DNA of 64,000 nt from Prorocentrum cordatum (GCA_963575745.1 CAUYUJ010015304.1:278050-342049), one strand, 5' to 3'; shown: positions 33,303-43,885, counted from the first letter of the stretch. Numbers and translations: made by a program. Notes: generated by a model from the sequence alone, not told the origin.

Positions 33303-34829
33303 CTAGTTCGTACTGGAAATCCTCGCTCGCAACTCATCAATGTTGATCCCTGGCTCAAGCTGATTCATTGCACGAGTAATCTCCCAGCCATTCTGCAGAG
33401 AGAACTTGGCCACAATCTTCCCTGGAGGTGGTAAGTGGTCACTGGAGCCCCACATGAACGTAATTGGTGGTCCCGTCTCAGCCCTGAGATTTGAATGATG
33501 CTTCTTGAAGCTCTTGAACTTTGCCTGAAATATCCCAGCGGCATCCAGATGGGGCTTCTTCCAGGGGGGGGGGGGGGCCTCCACGTGGACCTTGAGGACC
33601 CTGGGAGCGTGCTGGAGTTTGTTGTCGGCAATCGAGGCGACGAGTCGACGACGGAGATCCCACAGCTGGTCACTGGTAACCCCATTCTGGAAATAGAGCC
33701 GAGCACGCGAATAACCCCATGCCTCTCGACCTGTGTTGAACCTCTTGGATTGGTTCAGGTCCAGAAACTCCTTGACACCACTGAACCATTCTCCAGCCAG
33801 GACCTCATTCAGTAGTGAATTTAACGCCTGCTGTGATAACATATCCTCCTGACGCTTCTCTGCATCCCGCCAGTCAGTCACCCATCCCTTGAGCTCGACG
33901 AACGACGGAGTGAAATTCTGCATGGACTGCCGAGCTTCCGCCGAGGGCGCCGTCGTAGAGGTGCCTGCTCTGGGGGGCCCACCTGCATGAGCCTGCTGGA
34001 GCTGGATAATCTGGAGCCTCTGATCCTCCACCTTCTTAGTAATAGCATCTATGTCCGTCATCGCCTGCTGTACATTTTTCTCTACCGAATCAACACGAGC
34101 ATTGAGTTGGGTGCCGAGATCCGTGATGTTCCGATGAGTTGACTGGAAGCCCTCAGTCATCTTACCTCCCAGAGATGCAACAAGCGTCGTGATCTTGTCC
34201 ATACCCTTAGTCATGGCCTCCTCGAGGCCTTCAACCGTCTGAACTTTGACACGTTTTCCCTCTGGGACCTCCTCCTCCTTGGCTCCTGGAACGGGCATAT
34301 CAGTGGCATCCATGGCGAAAATCTCGGGGACCGCAGCAGCCGATGAGGCAGCCACCTTGCCGTCTGAGATGTTACAAGGGATATTCCACTTCTCACAGAA
34401 CGATCGATCTTCTCGGGTACGTTTGAGATGCGCACGTAACTGATGAAAGTTATATGGGGCAACAGGATTGTGAGGTAAAGTGGGAGAGAGATCAGGTGGT
34501 CCAGATGGTATGTCAACTAGAGAATCTTTATCGTCGTGACAAGATCTACCAACCTGTCTGGCAATATACTCCCACTCCCAGTGTCCGAAGTTGGATCCCC
34601 AGCGGTCCAGATCGATCGATTGACTCTGGCTCGTCCCGTCCAGCTTGATGCAGCAAAATGCCGCGCAACAGTGCACACAAACAAATACAAACAAATGGCA
34701 GGCGGCCTGCTTACCTCGGACTCGCCGAAGTCGCCGAAGATGCCGAGTGGCCCGATCGCCACGCGCCCCCGCGCGGCGGGCCAGGCCAGGGGCAGGCTGC
34801 CTGACTGCACAATGCAGCTCGAGCCGCAC
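33303..34829 (-). CDS. LINE-B gag-like ORF1
   Basis: Open for up to 508 codons; the first codons are non-ATG, so a more likely start is internal, for example the Met of MDATDMPVPG near 34315. Residues about 215-285 form a probable coiled coil (MTKGMDKITTLVASLGGKM, then VDSVEKNVQQAMTDIDAITK), which in LINE ORF1 proteins drives trimerisation. After a Pro/Ala linker, residues about 310-500 are a mixed alpha-beta region (GREAWGYSRARLYFQNG, PITFMWGSSDHLPPPGKIV) occupying the position of an RRM-like RNA-binding domain. It ends with UAG at 33303-33305. The same frame continues without another stop into pol, so gag and pol are one frame split by one codon. RNA chaperone and packaging role inferred from position. 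Confidence 0.75.
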   Translation of the reverse strand: MRLELHCAVRQPAPGLARRAGARGDRATRHLRRLRRVRGKQAACHLFVFVCVHCCAAFCCIKLDGTSQSQSIDLDRWGSNFGHWEWEYIARQVGRSCHDDKDSLVDIPSGPPDLSPTLPHNPVAPYNFHQLRAHLKRTREDRSFCEKWNIPCNISDGKVAASSAAAVPEIFAMDATDMPVPGAKEEEVPEGKRVKVQTVEGLEEAMTKGMDKITTLVASLGGKMTEGFQSTHRNITDLGTQLNARVDSVEKNVQQAMTDIDAITKKVEDQRLQIIQLQQAHAGGPPRAGTSTTAPSAEARQSMQNFTPSFVELKGWVTDWRDAEKRQEDMLSQQALNSLLNEVLAGEWFSGVKEFLDLNQSKRFNTGREAWGYSRARLYFQNGVTSDQLWDLRRRLVASIADNKLQHAPRVLKVHVEAPPPPWKKPHLDAAGIFQAKFKSFKKHHSNLRAETGPPITFMWGSSDHLPPPGKIVAKFSLQNGWEITRAMNQLEPGINIDELRARISSTN

Positions 34830-34844
34830 GACGAGAGCTCGAGC

Positions 34845-34882
34845 TCAACCTTGGTTACCGCCGGGAACTCGTAGAGCTTCCT
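34845..34882 (-). repeat. Right half of the occupied hairpin module
   Basis: TCAACCTTGGTT then ACCGCCGGGAACTCGTAGAGCTTCC; rejoining this to 28471-28490 restores a normal module. Confidence 0.85.
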
Positions 34883-36350
34883 CGTGCAATGCGGGCGCGG
34901 CAATCTCGCATTGCGCGCGCGAGGCGCGGCCTCATGGAGGAGGACTTGGAGGAGAAGAAGGAGCGAGGGAAAAGCAGATCTGGAAAAAAAATAGACATAC
35001 CAGACCGAGTTCAGGCGTCTGGACACTTTGAGCTAGCGCGCCTGTTGATTTCCTTCCGATTTCTGTGCCGAACAGCGTAGAGAAAACCATCACCGTCTCT
35101 AAAAAGTTAGCAGAATACGAATAGCTGTTCAGCCCCAGCGCTCATAGCAGACCGAATTCAGGCGTCTAGATACTTTGAAATAGCGCGCCAAATTATTTCC
35201 TTCCGATTGCCGTGCCGAACAGCTCTGTACCTCATCTGCAGCTCAAGTTAAATCAAGAAAACCAATATCATCTTCAAACAAAAGCAGAGTACGAATAGTT
35301 GTTCAGTCCCAGCGCTGATAGCAAACCGAGTTCAGGCGTCTAGATACTTCAGACTATCGCGCCTGATGGTGTCCTTGCCATTGCTGTGCCGAACAGCTCT
35401 GTAGCTCATCTGCAGCTCGATTCAAGGCGAGAAAAGCATCACCATCTCGGAAAAATTAGCAGAGCACGAATAGTGCTTCAGCCCCAGCGCTGATAGCGGA
35501 CGGAGATCAGGCGTCTGGATATTTTGAACTAGGGCGCCTGATGACTTCATTCCGATTTATGTGCTGAACAGCTCTGTAGCTCATCTGCAGCTCGAGTTAA
35601 GTCAAGAAAACCAACACCATCTCAAAGAAATTAGCAGAGTACGAGTAGATTTTCAGCCCCAGCGCTGATAGCAGACTGCTGTGAAGCGTCTAGATACGTC
35701 GGACTATCGCGCCTGATAATTTCCTTCCGATTGCTGTGCCAAAGAGCTCTGTAGCTGATCTGCAGCTCGAGTAGACTCAAGAAACTCGTCATCACCGTTC
35801 AAAAAATAATAGAGTACAAATAGTTTCGCGGACGTAGCTCGAGTAGCAGACCGAGTTCAGAGCTCTAGATGCTTGAGACGAACGCGCCTGATGATTCTAC
35901 ATAGGTGTGCATACCAGCTCTGTAGCGGTCCTACAGCTCGAGTTATGTTCAGAAAACCGACAGCACTTGTCAAAATGACTCGAACAGCTGATCCCGCCTG
36001 AGTGCTTTTGGGCAGTAATAGGTACCCAATCGAGCTGAGATTGAGACGGCGAGCGGGAATAAGATCGAGTATGAGGAGGAAAATACTAGCGCTCGAATGA
36101 ATGGTTGAATTTCGCGACATCGAATTTAAACCGAGCAAAATTATGCAAAATTTCCGAAATTTTGTTTGCCAGCTAGCCCCTTAGCGCGCCAGAATTACTC
36201 TTCTAGCTTCGCCGCTAACGCTCTTAGGGAAGCTCTACGAGTCACAAGTCAAAAATTCCCAAAACTTTCGTCGAGATTTTTTTGCCAACTAGCCCCCTAG
36301 CGCGCCGGAGTTACTCTTCTACTACGAGTGATTCGTTAGAGCTCTCATAC
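34883..36350 (-). repeat. Satellite-1 array, minus orientation, with terminal spacer
   Basis: Begins with GCAATGCGGGCGCGGCAATC, continues with about six 175-bp units, then the GGCGAGCGGGAATAAGATCGA junction (about 36050). 36165-36350 has two copies of AACTAGCCCC(C/T)TAGCGCGCC and GCTCTTAGGGAAGCTCTACGAGTC. Confidence 0.85.
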
Positions 36351-36760
36351 TGAGAGCCGGCGGTAAGCCGTCAACCAGGTCACCGCCGGAAGCCTCGTAG
36401 AGCTCTGTTCTCGCGCGGCGCTGCTCGGAACACGTCACGGAAGCTTTCTACAGCGTGATCTCAAAAACTGGAAAAACACGATTTTCTGTTTTAATACAGA
36501 GTCGGCTCCTTCAAGTGATTCCATAGTAGTACTACAGCTACAGATCTGAGAATTTAACTAGCAAGCGCGCCATAACCCCCTACATGTGCGAAAAATACCG
36601 GCTCTTCAAACGAATTCTCGGATCTCTCACAATGTTTGTCCAAGCGACCCCAGGTCATCACATTGTCCGCCCGGGGCGGGCTGACCAACTAGCTGCACCC
36701 CGCGCCGGAATTCCTCTAGCTGATCGATGCCGAAGAGCTCTACGAGGTATTCTTTTCCGT
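36351..36760 (-). repeat. Hairpin module plus satellite-2 unit
   Basis: Module at 36351-36404 (CCGGCGGTAA, substituted second arm), followed by one satellite-2 unit with CATTGTCCGCCCGGGGCGGG and CGCCGGAATTCCTCTAGC. Empty, no LINE. Confidence 0.75.
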
Positions 36761-36888
36761 GATATTCGATATTATTCCCGCTCGCCGTCTTAATCTCAGC
36801 TCGATCGGGTACCTATTACTGCCAAAAAGCACTCCGGCAGGATCGGCTGTTTCGAGTCATCTTGACAGATACTGTCGGTTGTCTGCAC

Positions 36889-36944
36889 TGGGCGCCGGCG
36901 GTAAACCGTCAACCTTGGTTACCGCCGGGAGACTCGTAGAGCTT
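36889..36944 (-). repeat. Intact empty hairpin module (reference empty site)
   Basis: Perfect 10-bp arms CCGGCGGTAA (36895-36904) and TTACCGCCGG (36919-36928) around a 14-nt loop ACCGTCAACCTTGG. Its flank GGGAGACTCGTAGAGCTTCC is the same as on the right side of the LINE-B insertion at 50522, so it serves as the pre-insertion state. Confidence 0.9.
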
Positions 36945-38009
36945 CCTTGCCATATATAACCTCCAAATAATTAGCAGAGAACGAATAATTGTTCAGCACG
37001 AGCGCTGATAGCAGACTAATTTCAGGCGTCTAGATACATCTTACTAGCGCCCCTGACGATTCCCTTCCCATTGCTGTGCTGAACAGCTCTGCAGCTCATC
37101 CGCAGCACGAGTAAAACCAAGAAACCTAATACCATCTCCAAGACACTAGCAGAGTACGAATAGTTGTTCAGTCCGAGCGCTGAGAGCAGTGTGAGTTCAG
37201 GTGTCTACATACTTAGCGCGCCTGATGATTATCTTCCGAGTGCTGTGCCTAAGAGCTCTGAAGCTGATCTGCACCTCGAGTTCAGTCAAGAAACCAATTC
37301 CATCAACCGAAAATAACAGAGAATGACTAGTTGTTCGGCTTATGCGCTCCTAACAGACCCAAGCCAAGCGTCTAGATACTTCAGACTAGCGCACCTGATG
37401 ATTTCCTTCCGATTGCTGTGCCGAAGAGCTTTCAAGCTCATCTTCAGCTCGAGTGAAGTGAAGAAACTCACCATCATCTCGAAAAAATCTGTAGAATACG
37501 GATAGCGCTGCGGACCTAGCTCGAGAAGCAGACCGAGTTCAGACCTCTACATGCTTCAAACGAACGCGCCTGATAATTCTGAATCGATTACGTGTGCGTG
37601 CCAGCTCTGTAGCTCTCCGAGTTAAGTACAGAAAACCGACGGCACCTGTGAAGATGACTTGAAGAAAACGAATAGTCTCGCGGACCTAGCTCGAGTAGCA
37701 GACCGAGTTCAGACCTCTGGATGCTTCAGACAAACGCGCCTCATGATTCTGAATCGATTACGTGTGCGTACCAGCTCTGTAGCTTTCCTACAGCCGGAGT
37801 TAAATACAGAAAACCGACAGCAGCTGTCAAGATGACTCGAAGCAGCCGATCCCGTCGCGACGCTTTTTGGCAGTAATAGGTACCCGATCGAGCTGAGATT
37901 AAGACGGCGAGCGGGGATAAGATCGAATATCACGGGAAAAATACTAGAGCTCTAACGAAATGTTGAATTTTGAGAACATAAATTTCAACCGAGCAAAAGT
38001 CACAAAAAT
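36945..38009 (-). repeat. Satellite-1 array, minus orientation
   Basis: About five units, the last two shortened and near-duplicates of each other (around 37500 and 37690), then the GATTAAGACGGCGAGCGGGG junction. Confidence 0.8.
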
Positions 38010-38040
38010 GGGAGCCGGCGGTAAACCGTCAACCTTGGTT
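38010..38040 (-). repeat. Left half of a hairpin module holding a chimeric insert
   Basis: GCCGGCGGTAAACCG then TCAACCTTGGTT (38029-38040), then the LINE-B 3' end. The right side resumes at about 39534 as GGTACCCCCGGGAACTCGTAG, with the duplicated target word not preserved. Confidence 0.75.
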
Positions 38041-38475
38041 TTTTTTTGCGGTTTGCGGTCCGCCACAAGAATCCGAATCTGAATCGGCGGAACAGTGCAA
38101 CTGAGCACCCATCACCTTAGATGGGTTGCAGCAGAGCGCACGTCACCTTAGCAGCAGTCCTCATCAAGGCAGCGCACGCGGCAAGTTCACAGCAGGTCAC
38201 CCTGCTTCCTGGAGGTAAGCTCATCGCCTCCTCGGCCACATCGCGCCAATGGAAGCGTTGCAAGAAGAAGGAGGAGAAGAAGAGAAGGAGGAGGAGGGGG
38301 GAAACAACCTGCACACTGGAACTACAACCTACGACACCAATCAGAAGCCACCACCGGCTCCACATCCTTCACTGCTGACACCTCCATCGAATGCACCACG
38401 GAGAACAGTCTTACGAGTACTGAGAAAATGGCGATACACAAAACCATCGAGTAATTGCATGGCCACCTCTGGCCA
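38041..38475 (-). mobile_element. LINE-B 3' fragment
   Basis: Homologous to 29058-29500 from the 3' end (TTTTTTTTGCGGTTTGCGG) into the RNase H region; the minus frame contains GAFDGGVSSEG and CCELAACAA, with scattered substitutions. Homology stops near 38475 at CACATGCAGTGACCAC, where unrelated sequence begins. Confidence 0.8.
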
Positions 38476-38729
38476 CATGCAGTGACCACATATAGCGATC
38501 ACCGTCTCCGCACCACTGAGAAGCCACGCACGCGGAACACTGATACCGAAATGCAAAAACAACACGAATTGACTGCAACACGAACTGCACGGCCTGTAAT
38601 TCTCATGAGTCCAGCCAGCGGGGAGCCAAAGGGAGAGCAAGCGGGGAGCAGGGAAGCCCAAAGAGCCAAAGCGAGCCCAGGGGCAGAAACAGCGGGGGAG
38701 AGCAAGGGAGAAACACAACAGAAGCATGT

Positions 38730-39533
38730 TCAAATAATTCCATCAAGGTCTCCGCTGGTCTTCAATTCAAATAATTCCATAAAGTTGTCATGAAGGTGTT
38801 TCGCATCTTTCACCAGAGCAGACGGCTGGGAAGCACTGTCCACAACCTGCCGAACGTCATGTAAGACGGCTCCGATTGAATCCTGATCCCAGAACGTTTG
38901 GAACGCATCCCAAATCCAACAGTCCCGTCCGCCCTCATCGCAGGCTCGAAATTCAGAGAGGAAATCTGGCACATGCACCGTTGACACGACGTCGTCCGTA
39001 GCAATCGCCCGTACAAATCTGAATTTTCTGATACGAAGATTTAGCGCCTTCTCCAGGTACACGCGAGTGCTCTCGCTACTATCGCTATCAGCCAGGGAAA
39101 CTGCATGAACAAAATCCTCCTCAGCCACCTCCTCCTGCTCCATCTTAGCAACTGCCGTGGAACTCTGCACAGCCATGGGCTCCGGAGCGACACAGTCACA
39201 AGCAGAAACGCCGGGGGGCACAAGCACGTCTGGGGGCACATTCACATCCCAACCCTCTGGGGGTACGATCCCATCCAAACCTATAGGTACAATCACATCC
39301 AAACCTGGAAGTACAGCACCTTCTCCATCAGAACGCTTGGAATCAGAATCTGCCAAAGAACCGCTTGAGCTGGGTACATCACACTTATGATCCACAGAAA
39401 CTGCCAGAGAAACTTCATGAACATGATCCTCCTCAGCCTCCCCCTCCTGCTCCATCTCCGCAACTGCCGTGGAAGGCTGCACGACCATGGGCTCCGAAAC
39501 GACACCGTCACAAGCAGAAACGCCTGAAGGTAC
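38730..39533 (-). pseudogene. Foreign reading frame with internal duplication, unrecognised
   Basis: A minus-strand frame of about 265 codons with no ATG at its 5' end, which stops being its own sequence at the hairpin module (39534). It contains two copies of an approximately 90-residue acidic segment: GVSACDGVVSEPMVVQ..STAVAEMEQEGEAEEDHVHE and GVSACDCVAPEPMAVQ..STAVAKMEQEEVAEEDFVHA. The C-terminal part is a more globular region with RVYLEKALNLRIRKFRFV, VPDFLSEFRACDEGGRDCW and VLHDVRQVVDSA. No family is recognised and it resembles none of the LINE proteins here. Being fused to a LINE-B tail inside a target site, it looks like a 5'-truncated gene transcript captured during retrotransposition. 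That origin is inference. Confidence 0.45.
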
Positions 39534-40384
39534 CCCCGGGAACTCGTAGAGCTTCCTCGTGCAATGCGGGCGCGGCAATCTCGCATTGCCCGCGAGGGCG
39601 CGGTCTCATAAAGGAGGACGTGGAAGAAGGAGGAGCGAGGGAAAAGCACCACTGCAAAGTTATGATAGACATACCAGACCGAGTTCAGGCGTCTGGACAC
39701 TTCATCACCGTCTCTGAAAAATTAACAGAGTACGAATAGTTTCTTTTCGGCCCCAGCGCTGATAGTAGACTGATTTCAGGTCTCTAGATACTTTCAACTA
39801 CCGCGCCTGATTATTTGTTTCCCATTGCTGTGCTGAACAGCTCTGTAGATCATCTGCAGCTCGAGTGAAATCAAGAAAAGCAGGAACATCTCCCAATAAA
39901 TTAGCAGAGTACAAGTAGGTGTTCAGCCGATCCCGCCTGAGTGCTTGTGGGCAGTGATAGGTACCCGATCGAGCTGAGATTAAAATGGTTGGCGGGACTT
40001 TTTATATTTTTCAACAAAAAAAATCTCGATATTCTTTTGCCAACTAGCCCCCCAACGCGCCGGAATTGCTCTTCTAGCTTCGCCGCTAACGCTCTTAGGG
40101 AAGCTCTACGAGTCAAGTCCGTCGAGATTTTTCTTACCAACTAGCTCTCCAGCGCGCCGGACTTACTCTTAAGCCTCCAGCAACTGGCTAAGGGAAGCCC
40201 TACGAGCTACCTAACTCTAACTCAAGCTGTAGGATAGCTACAGAGCTGGTACGCACACCTGATCGATTCAGAATGATCAGACGCGTTCGTCTGAATGAAG
40301 CACTTGGTAGCGTCCAAAACCCGGAGAGCAAAGAAGCACTTGGTAGCGTCCAAAAACCGGAGAGCAAGGAGGCACTCACACCGG
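39534..40384 (-). repeat. Satellite-1 remnant and junction spacers
   Basis: Terminal word GCAATGCGGGCGCGGCAATC, about two satellite-1 units, the GGTACCCGATCGAGCTGAG junction (about 39958), then two AACTAGC/GCGCGCCGGA spacers. Near 40298-40372 AAGCACTTGGTAGCGTCCAA is duplicated with a 32-bp offset. Confidence 0.75.
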
Positions 40385-40416
40385 ACTGGCGCCGGCGGTG
40401 AACCGCCAACCTGGTC
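40385..40416 (-). repeat. Left half of hairpin module occupied by the non-autonomous element
   Basis: GCCGGCGGTGAACCGC then CAACCTGGTC (40407-40416). CAACCTGGTC recurs at 41732-41741, followed by ACCGCCAGGAACCTCGTAG. Confidence 0.85.
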
Positions 40417-41731
40417 TGCGATGTCTGCGTTGGCCGATTCGAGCTCCCGAGGGGGCAGGCCAGGACACAGAGAACCTAAACGGCGAAGCTGCAAAGATTA
40501 AAGCAGAGATGCATCAAACAGCGAAGCTGTACAGAAATGCACAAGACTGCAAGTACACGAGAAAACAACTAACAAAATAATGAGTGAAGCAATGCAGGCC
40601 ATAGATATGGAAGCAAAGCTAGAAGCAGTGAAAGACCATGCAGTAACCACTGGTTTATACAGCGATTACCGTCTCAACACCACTGAGACAAACACGAAAC
40701 TAAGAGAACTAAACTAGCGAGTGCGCTTCAAAGCAATGCGAGACCATGCAGTAACCACATATAGCGATTACCGTCTCAGCACCACTGGAAGACCATGCAC
40801 GTGAAACACAACGTCGAAATGTGGACTAGATAACGAATTAAACGCGCAACATACAGAGTGAGCCAAGACACCCACCACTACTTAGAGCGAATGCGGGCTC
40901 TTATCCGAACAAAGTGAAGATCAGGCGAAGCTCTTATTCGACACACGTGCACGCACGACAACACACACAGGCATGAATAAAGGCAACTTAATGACAAATC
41001 ACAATAATTCTAACTCGAAGTATGTGGAAATCAAATGCAATGAGTTCTGAACTCCACTCGAGGCGACGTATGACCTCAATATCAAAGACCTCAATAACAA
41101 GTACAATGAATTCTGAACTTCACTCGAGGCGAAATATGAAATCGGATGCCCAAAGACCTCAATATCAAGATACTCCGATGTCACAAAACTGTCAAAGTAC
41201 TGAAGAAACTCGAACTGCAACTCGAACTGCAACTTCTAACTCACGAAAGAAACGACTCCAACCACCCCTCGAAGATTCCCACTGCGTTGTGAATAAGAAT
41301 ACTCAGACTGCGACCAAAGTCAAAATTGGATACGTGCTGAGAGCAACTCGTACTAGATAACAAATGCGGCAAGCACAATCACAAGCGGCCTGGATGTACA
41401 AGCAGACAATGCAACAAGTACAAAACAAGCGGCCTGGAAGTACAAGATAACAAATGCAACGAGTACGATCAAAGCAAGCGGCCTATGCACCTGCTCCAAT
41501 AGGAGCTGTCTCACTTGACACAACAGAGAACCTGGCACCTATCGTCTGTAGGCCCACGGAGAGGAGGTCGTCGCAGCCGACGAAGTACCCGAAGATATGG
41601 GACGGCCCGTACACGAGATGCACAGTGGAATACGATACGTGTGTGCACAGAAAACCTGTCCGCACAATGCGGCTCGAGGGGGCCACCGACGGGCCAGGTC
41701 GCCGCTGAGCTCCCCGAGGAGGGACAGCAGC
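40417..41731 (-). mobile_element. Non-autonomous LINE-C derivative (1.3 kb)
   Basis: Flanked by CAACCTGGTC direct repeats. Its 3' end (lower coordinate) resembles the LINE-C 3' UTR (TCTGCG.., CGATTCGAGC..GAGGGGGCAGG), and its 5' end matches the LINE-C 5' end (GCAGCCGACGAAGTAC, CGACGGGCCAGG, CCCCGAGGAGGGACAGC). The interior has no LINE coding sequence. It holds tandem words: two CACATATAGCGATTACCGTC-type blocks (about 40650 and 40755), a duplicated TTCTGAACTCCACTCGAGGCG region (41045, 41112), and three CAAGCGGCCTGGAAGTACAA-type words (41380-41480). It probably moves using LINE-C proteins. Confidence 0.75.
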
Positions 41732-41741
41732 AACCTGGTCA

Positions 41742-42689
41742 CCGCCAGGAACCTCGTAGAGCTCCTTGCACGCGTAAGAGTGCTCTGAATTAAAGCAGAG
41801 AACTTCAGAGAAAATTTTCTTTCAATCTTAATTTTTGCATTTTTCGATTTCAATATGAGGTCAGTTCCCGGAAATCAACCGATAGTAGAACCCCCTCGGT
41901 AGAGCTGAGCTGCTCTCAGAATTAAGCTCACATGCAAATGCTTAGCGTAAAAATCTGCTTTCTCGAAATGAGAGCCGGCGGTAAACCGTCAACCAGGTTA
42001 CCGCCGGGAGCCTCGTAGAGCTCTTTTCTCGCACGGCGCTACTCGGAACACATCGGGAAACCTCCCTTAAGCGTGAGCTGAAAAACTAGAAAAATCACGT
42101 TTTTGGGGTTTTCACCCAAAGCTGGTTCCCCAAGTGTTTTGATAGTCATATTGCAGCTACCAACCTGAAAATTTCACAGGCACACGCGGCACAACCCACT
42201 ACAGGTGTGAAAAATACCGGTTCCCAAAACGAATGTTCAAATCACTCACAATGTTCGACCAACCGACCCAAAGTTCCCACATTGTCCAACCCGGGCCGGG
42301 TGGGTCAACTAGCTGCACCCCGCGCCGGAATTCCTCTAGCTCATCGATGCCGAATAGCTCTACGAGGTATAGAGATCTTATGATACTAGAATCTCGTATG
42401 TAGCTCACTGCACTCGTAATAGTGCTCAGAAATGAATCAGGAAGCTTCTCAACGTATTCTCTTAAAATGATAAGGTTTTATATTTTTAAGTATCAACATG
42501 AAGTCGGTTCCGGGAAATGAACTAATACTGAAACTGCCTCTAGAGAGCTGAGATGCTGTGAGAACGAAGCTTATATGCGTATGCTTAACGTAAACATCTG
42601 ATTTCTCAGAATGAATGGTAAAATATCTTTTAAATCTTAGCAAAACCGAAACAAAGTTGCCACATTGTCCGCTCGGGTCGGGTCGACCA
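41742..42689 (-). repeat. Satellite-2 units, minus orientation, with one intact module
   Basis: About two and a half units of about 350 bp containing GCCGCAACCC/CACTACAGGTGTGAAAAATACC, CCGGAATTCCTCTAGCTCATCG and CATTGTCCAACCCGGG-type words. An empty hairpin module lies at 41969-42024. Confidence 0.8.
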
Positions 42690-42720
42690 ACTGGGCGCCG
42701 GCGGTAAACCGTCAACCTTG
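42690..42720 (-). repeat. Left half of hairpin module occupied by LINE-D
   Basis: GCGCCGGCGGTAAACC then GTCAACCTTG, followed by TTTTGTTTTGCG. The right half of the module is missing. Confidence 0.75.
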
Positions 42721-42984
42721 TTTTGTTTTGCGTCTCTGCTGGGACCATCTTGGCCACTGAGGCCAGACCCAACGAAGTCTCATGCGAATCAGAGCCTCTT
42801 ATTCGTCACGCAAGCAGCCAGCTCATATTTCACATCAGCGAAGCTGTTGGAATACAGAGAATCAGAAGCATGCAATGACACAATCAATCGCAAAGCACAC
42901 AGAAGAACATACAAAGATCAAACAATACAGCGAAGCTGTTAGAATATACAAAAATATGAGTGATATGAAGATAAGTGCGACTTA

Positions 42985-43317
42985 TCAATGCGAATGATCA
43001 AAGAAGTTCTGCACAACCTGTGGGAGCACATCACATACACGCTCCGCCGCTGATAACTCTGTATCTGTCACCGTGGCACTTGGTGGTAAGCACCAAGCTG
43101 CAAGATACACATCCTTGAAAGCGATGTCGGTCCGCGAGAAGATGTACTTGTTACGCAGACCGATCTGCATCCACACGCCACAGGCGCTTCCGCGGCTGCA
43201 AACAATCCCATTAAAGCCAGCTTTGATAAGGCAAGGAGTAAAACACTGAGATTCGAAGCCACTGAGGTAAAAGATATCGGCGTACACTTGGCCCTGGCGG
43301 GCCTGATGAGTCAGCAA
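42985..43317 (-). pseudogene. LINE-D RNase H, second half
   Basis: The frame, read from slightly upstream, gives REWNQSADLLTHQARQG (the late 'RE.N..AD' helix motif), then GFNGIVCSRGSACGVWMQIG (first strand, Asp replaced by Asn) and TVTDTELSAAERVCDV (Glu helix). This is the same permuted order as in LINE-B and LINE-C. A frameshift near 43350-43390 separates it from the preceding part. Confidence 0.6.
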
Positions 43318-43387
43318 GTCAGCACTTTGGTTCCATTCCCGAATAGAAAGAAAAGAAATTTCGGCCAGCCTCTGGAGGCCTCACCGA

Positions 43388-43885
43388 CTACATACTCTGC
43401 ATCTCGTCCAGCTTATTGATAAGAATGTTTACCCTTCTCTGATATACCTGAGATAACACTTTCCATTTCCCACAAAGCCAGTTGATCACTAGCAGTGAGT
43501 CCCCCTGGATGTCCAATGGCATCCCACCCGCTTCGGGGTCCCATTGTGTACAACGCATGTTATGCAACGCAATACGTCTGCTAAGTCGTTCCCTAGATGC
43601 AGGTGTGTCCTCCCGATCCTGTCCGATATGAACTCCCCCATCCTCATCAGTATTCAGGAACACAGGTACCCCCGAGGACGCCAAGCCTTTGCATTTCTTC
43701 TGGAAATACTTCAACGTACTATTAGAACAAACATGCGCGGCAAAATCCATAAAATGTTCAAAGCTCCCAACAAAGGACTCCCACCAGGATAAACCATAAA
43801 ACGATTCAAAAGAATAACACCACGAACGAAGGCCTACACTCTCCTGTCCCCCACGATGTCGTTTCAGTGAGCTGGCCTCCTTCAA
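43388..43885 (-). pseudogene. LINE-D post-RT region and RNase H first motif
   Basis: 165 codons. A Trp/Phe-rich segment (SWCYSFESFYGLSWWESF) corresponds to the poorly conserved linker between RT and RNase H. It ends with PLDIQGDSLLVINWLCGKWK, the 'GDSxxVVxW' RNase H strand with its catalytic Asp, then an alpha-helical region. The frame stops at 43388; homology continues in the next frame. Confidence 0.6.

Larger units (their letters stand above)
29058..34844 (-). mobile_element. LINE-B, near-intact copy
   Basis: A 5.8-kb element between direct repeats TCAACCTTGGTT at 29046-29057 and 34845-34856. In transcription order: gag-like region, APE endonuclease, RT, RNase H, a short 3' UTR with TCCGATTCGGATTC, and a 3' end GGACCGCAAACCGC followed by a short A run. 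One reading frame runs almost the whole length, interrupted only by a single UAG at 33303-33305. Sits in the loop of a satellite hairpin, next to LINE-A. Fragments of the same family lie at 38041-38475 and 50082-50509. Confidence 0.85.
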
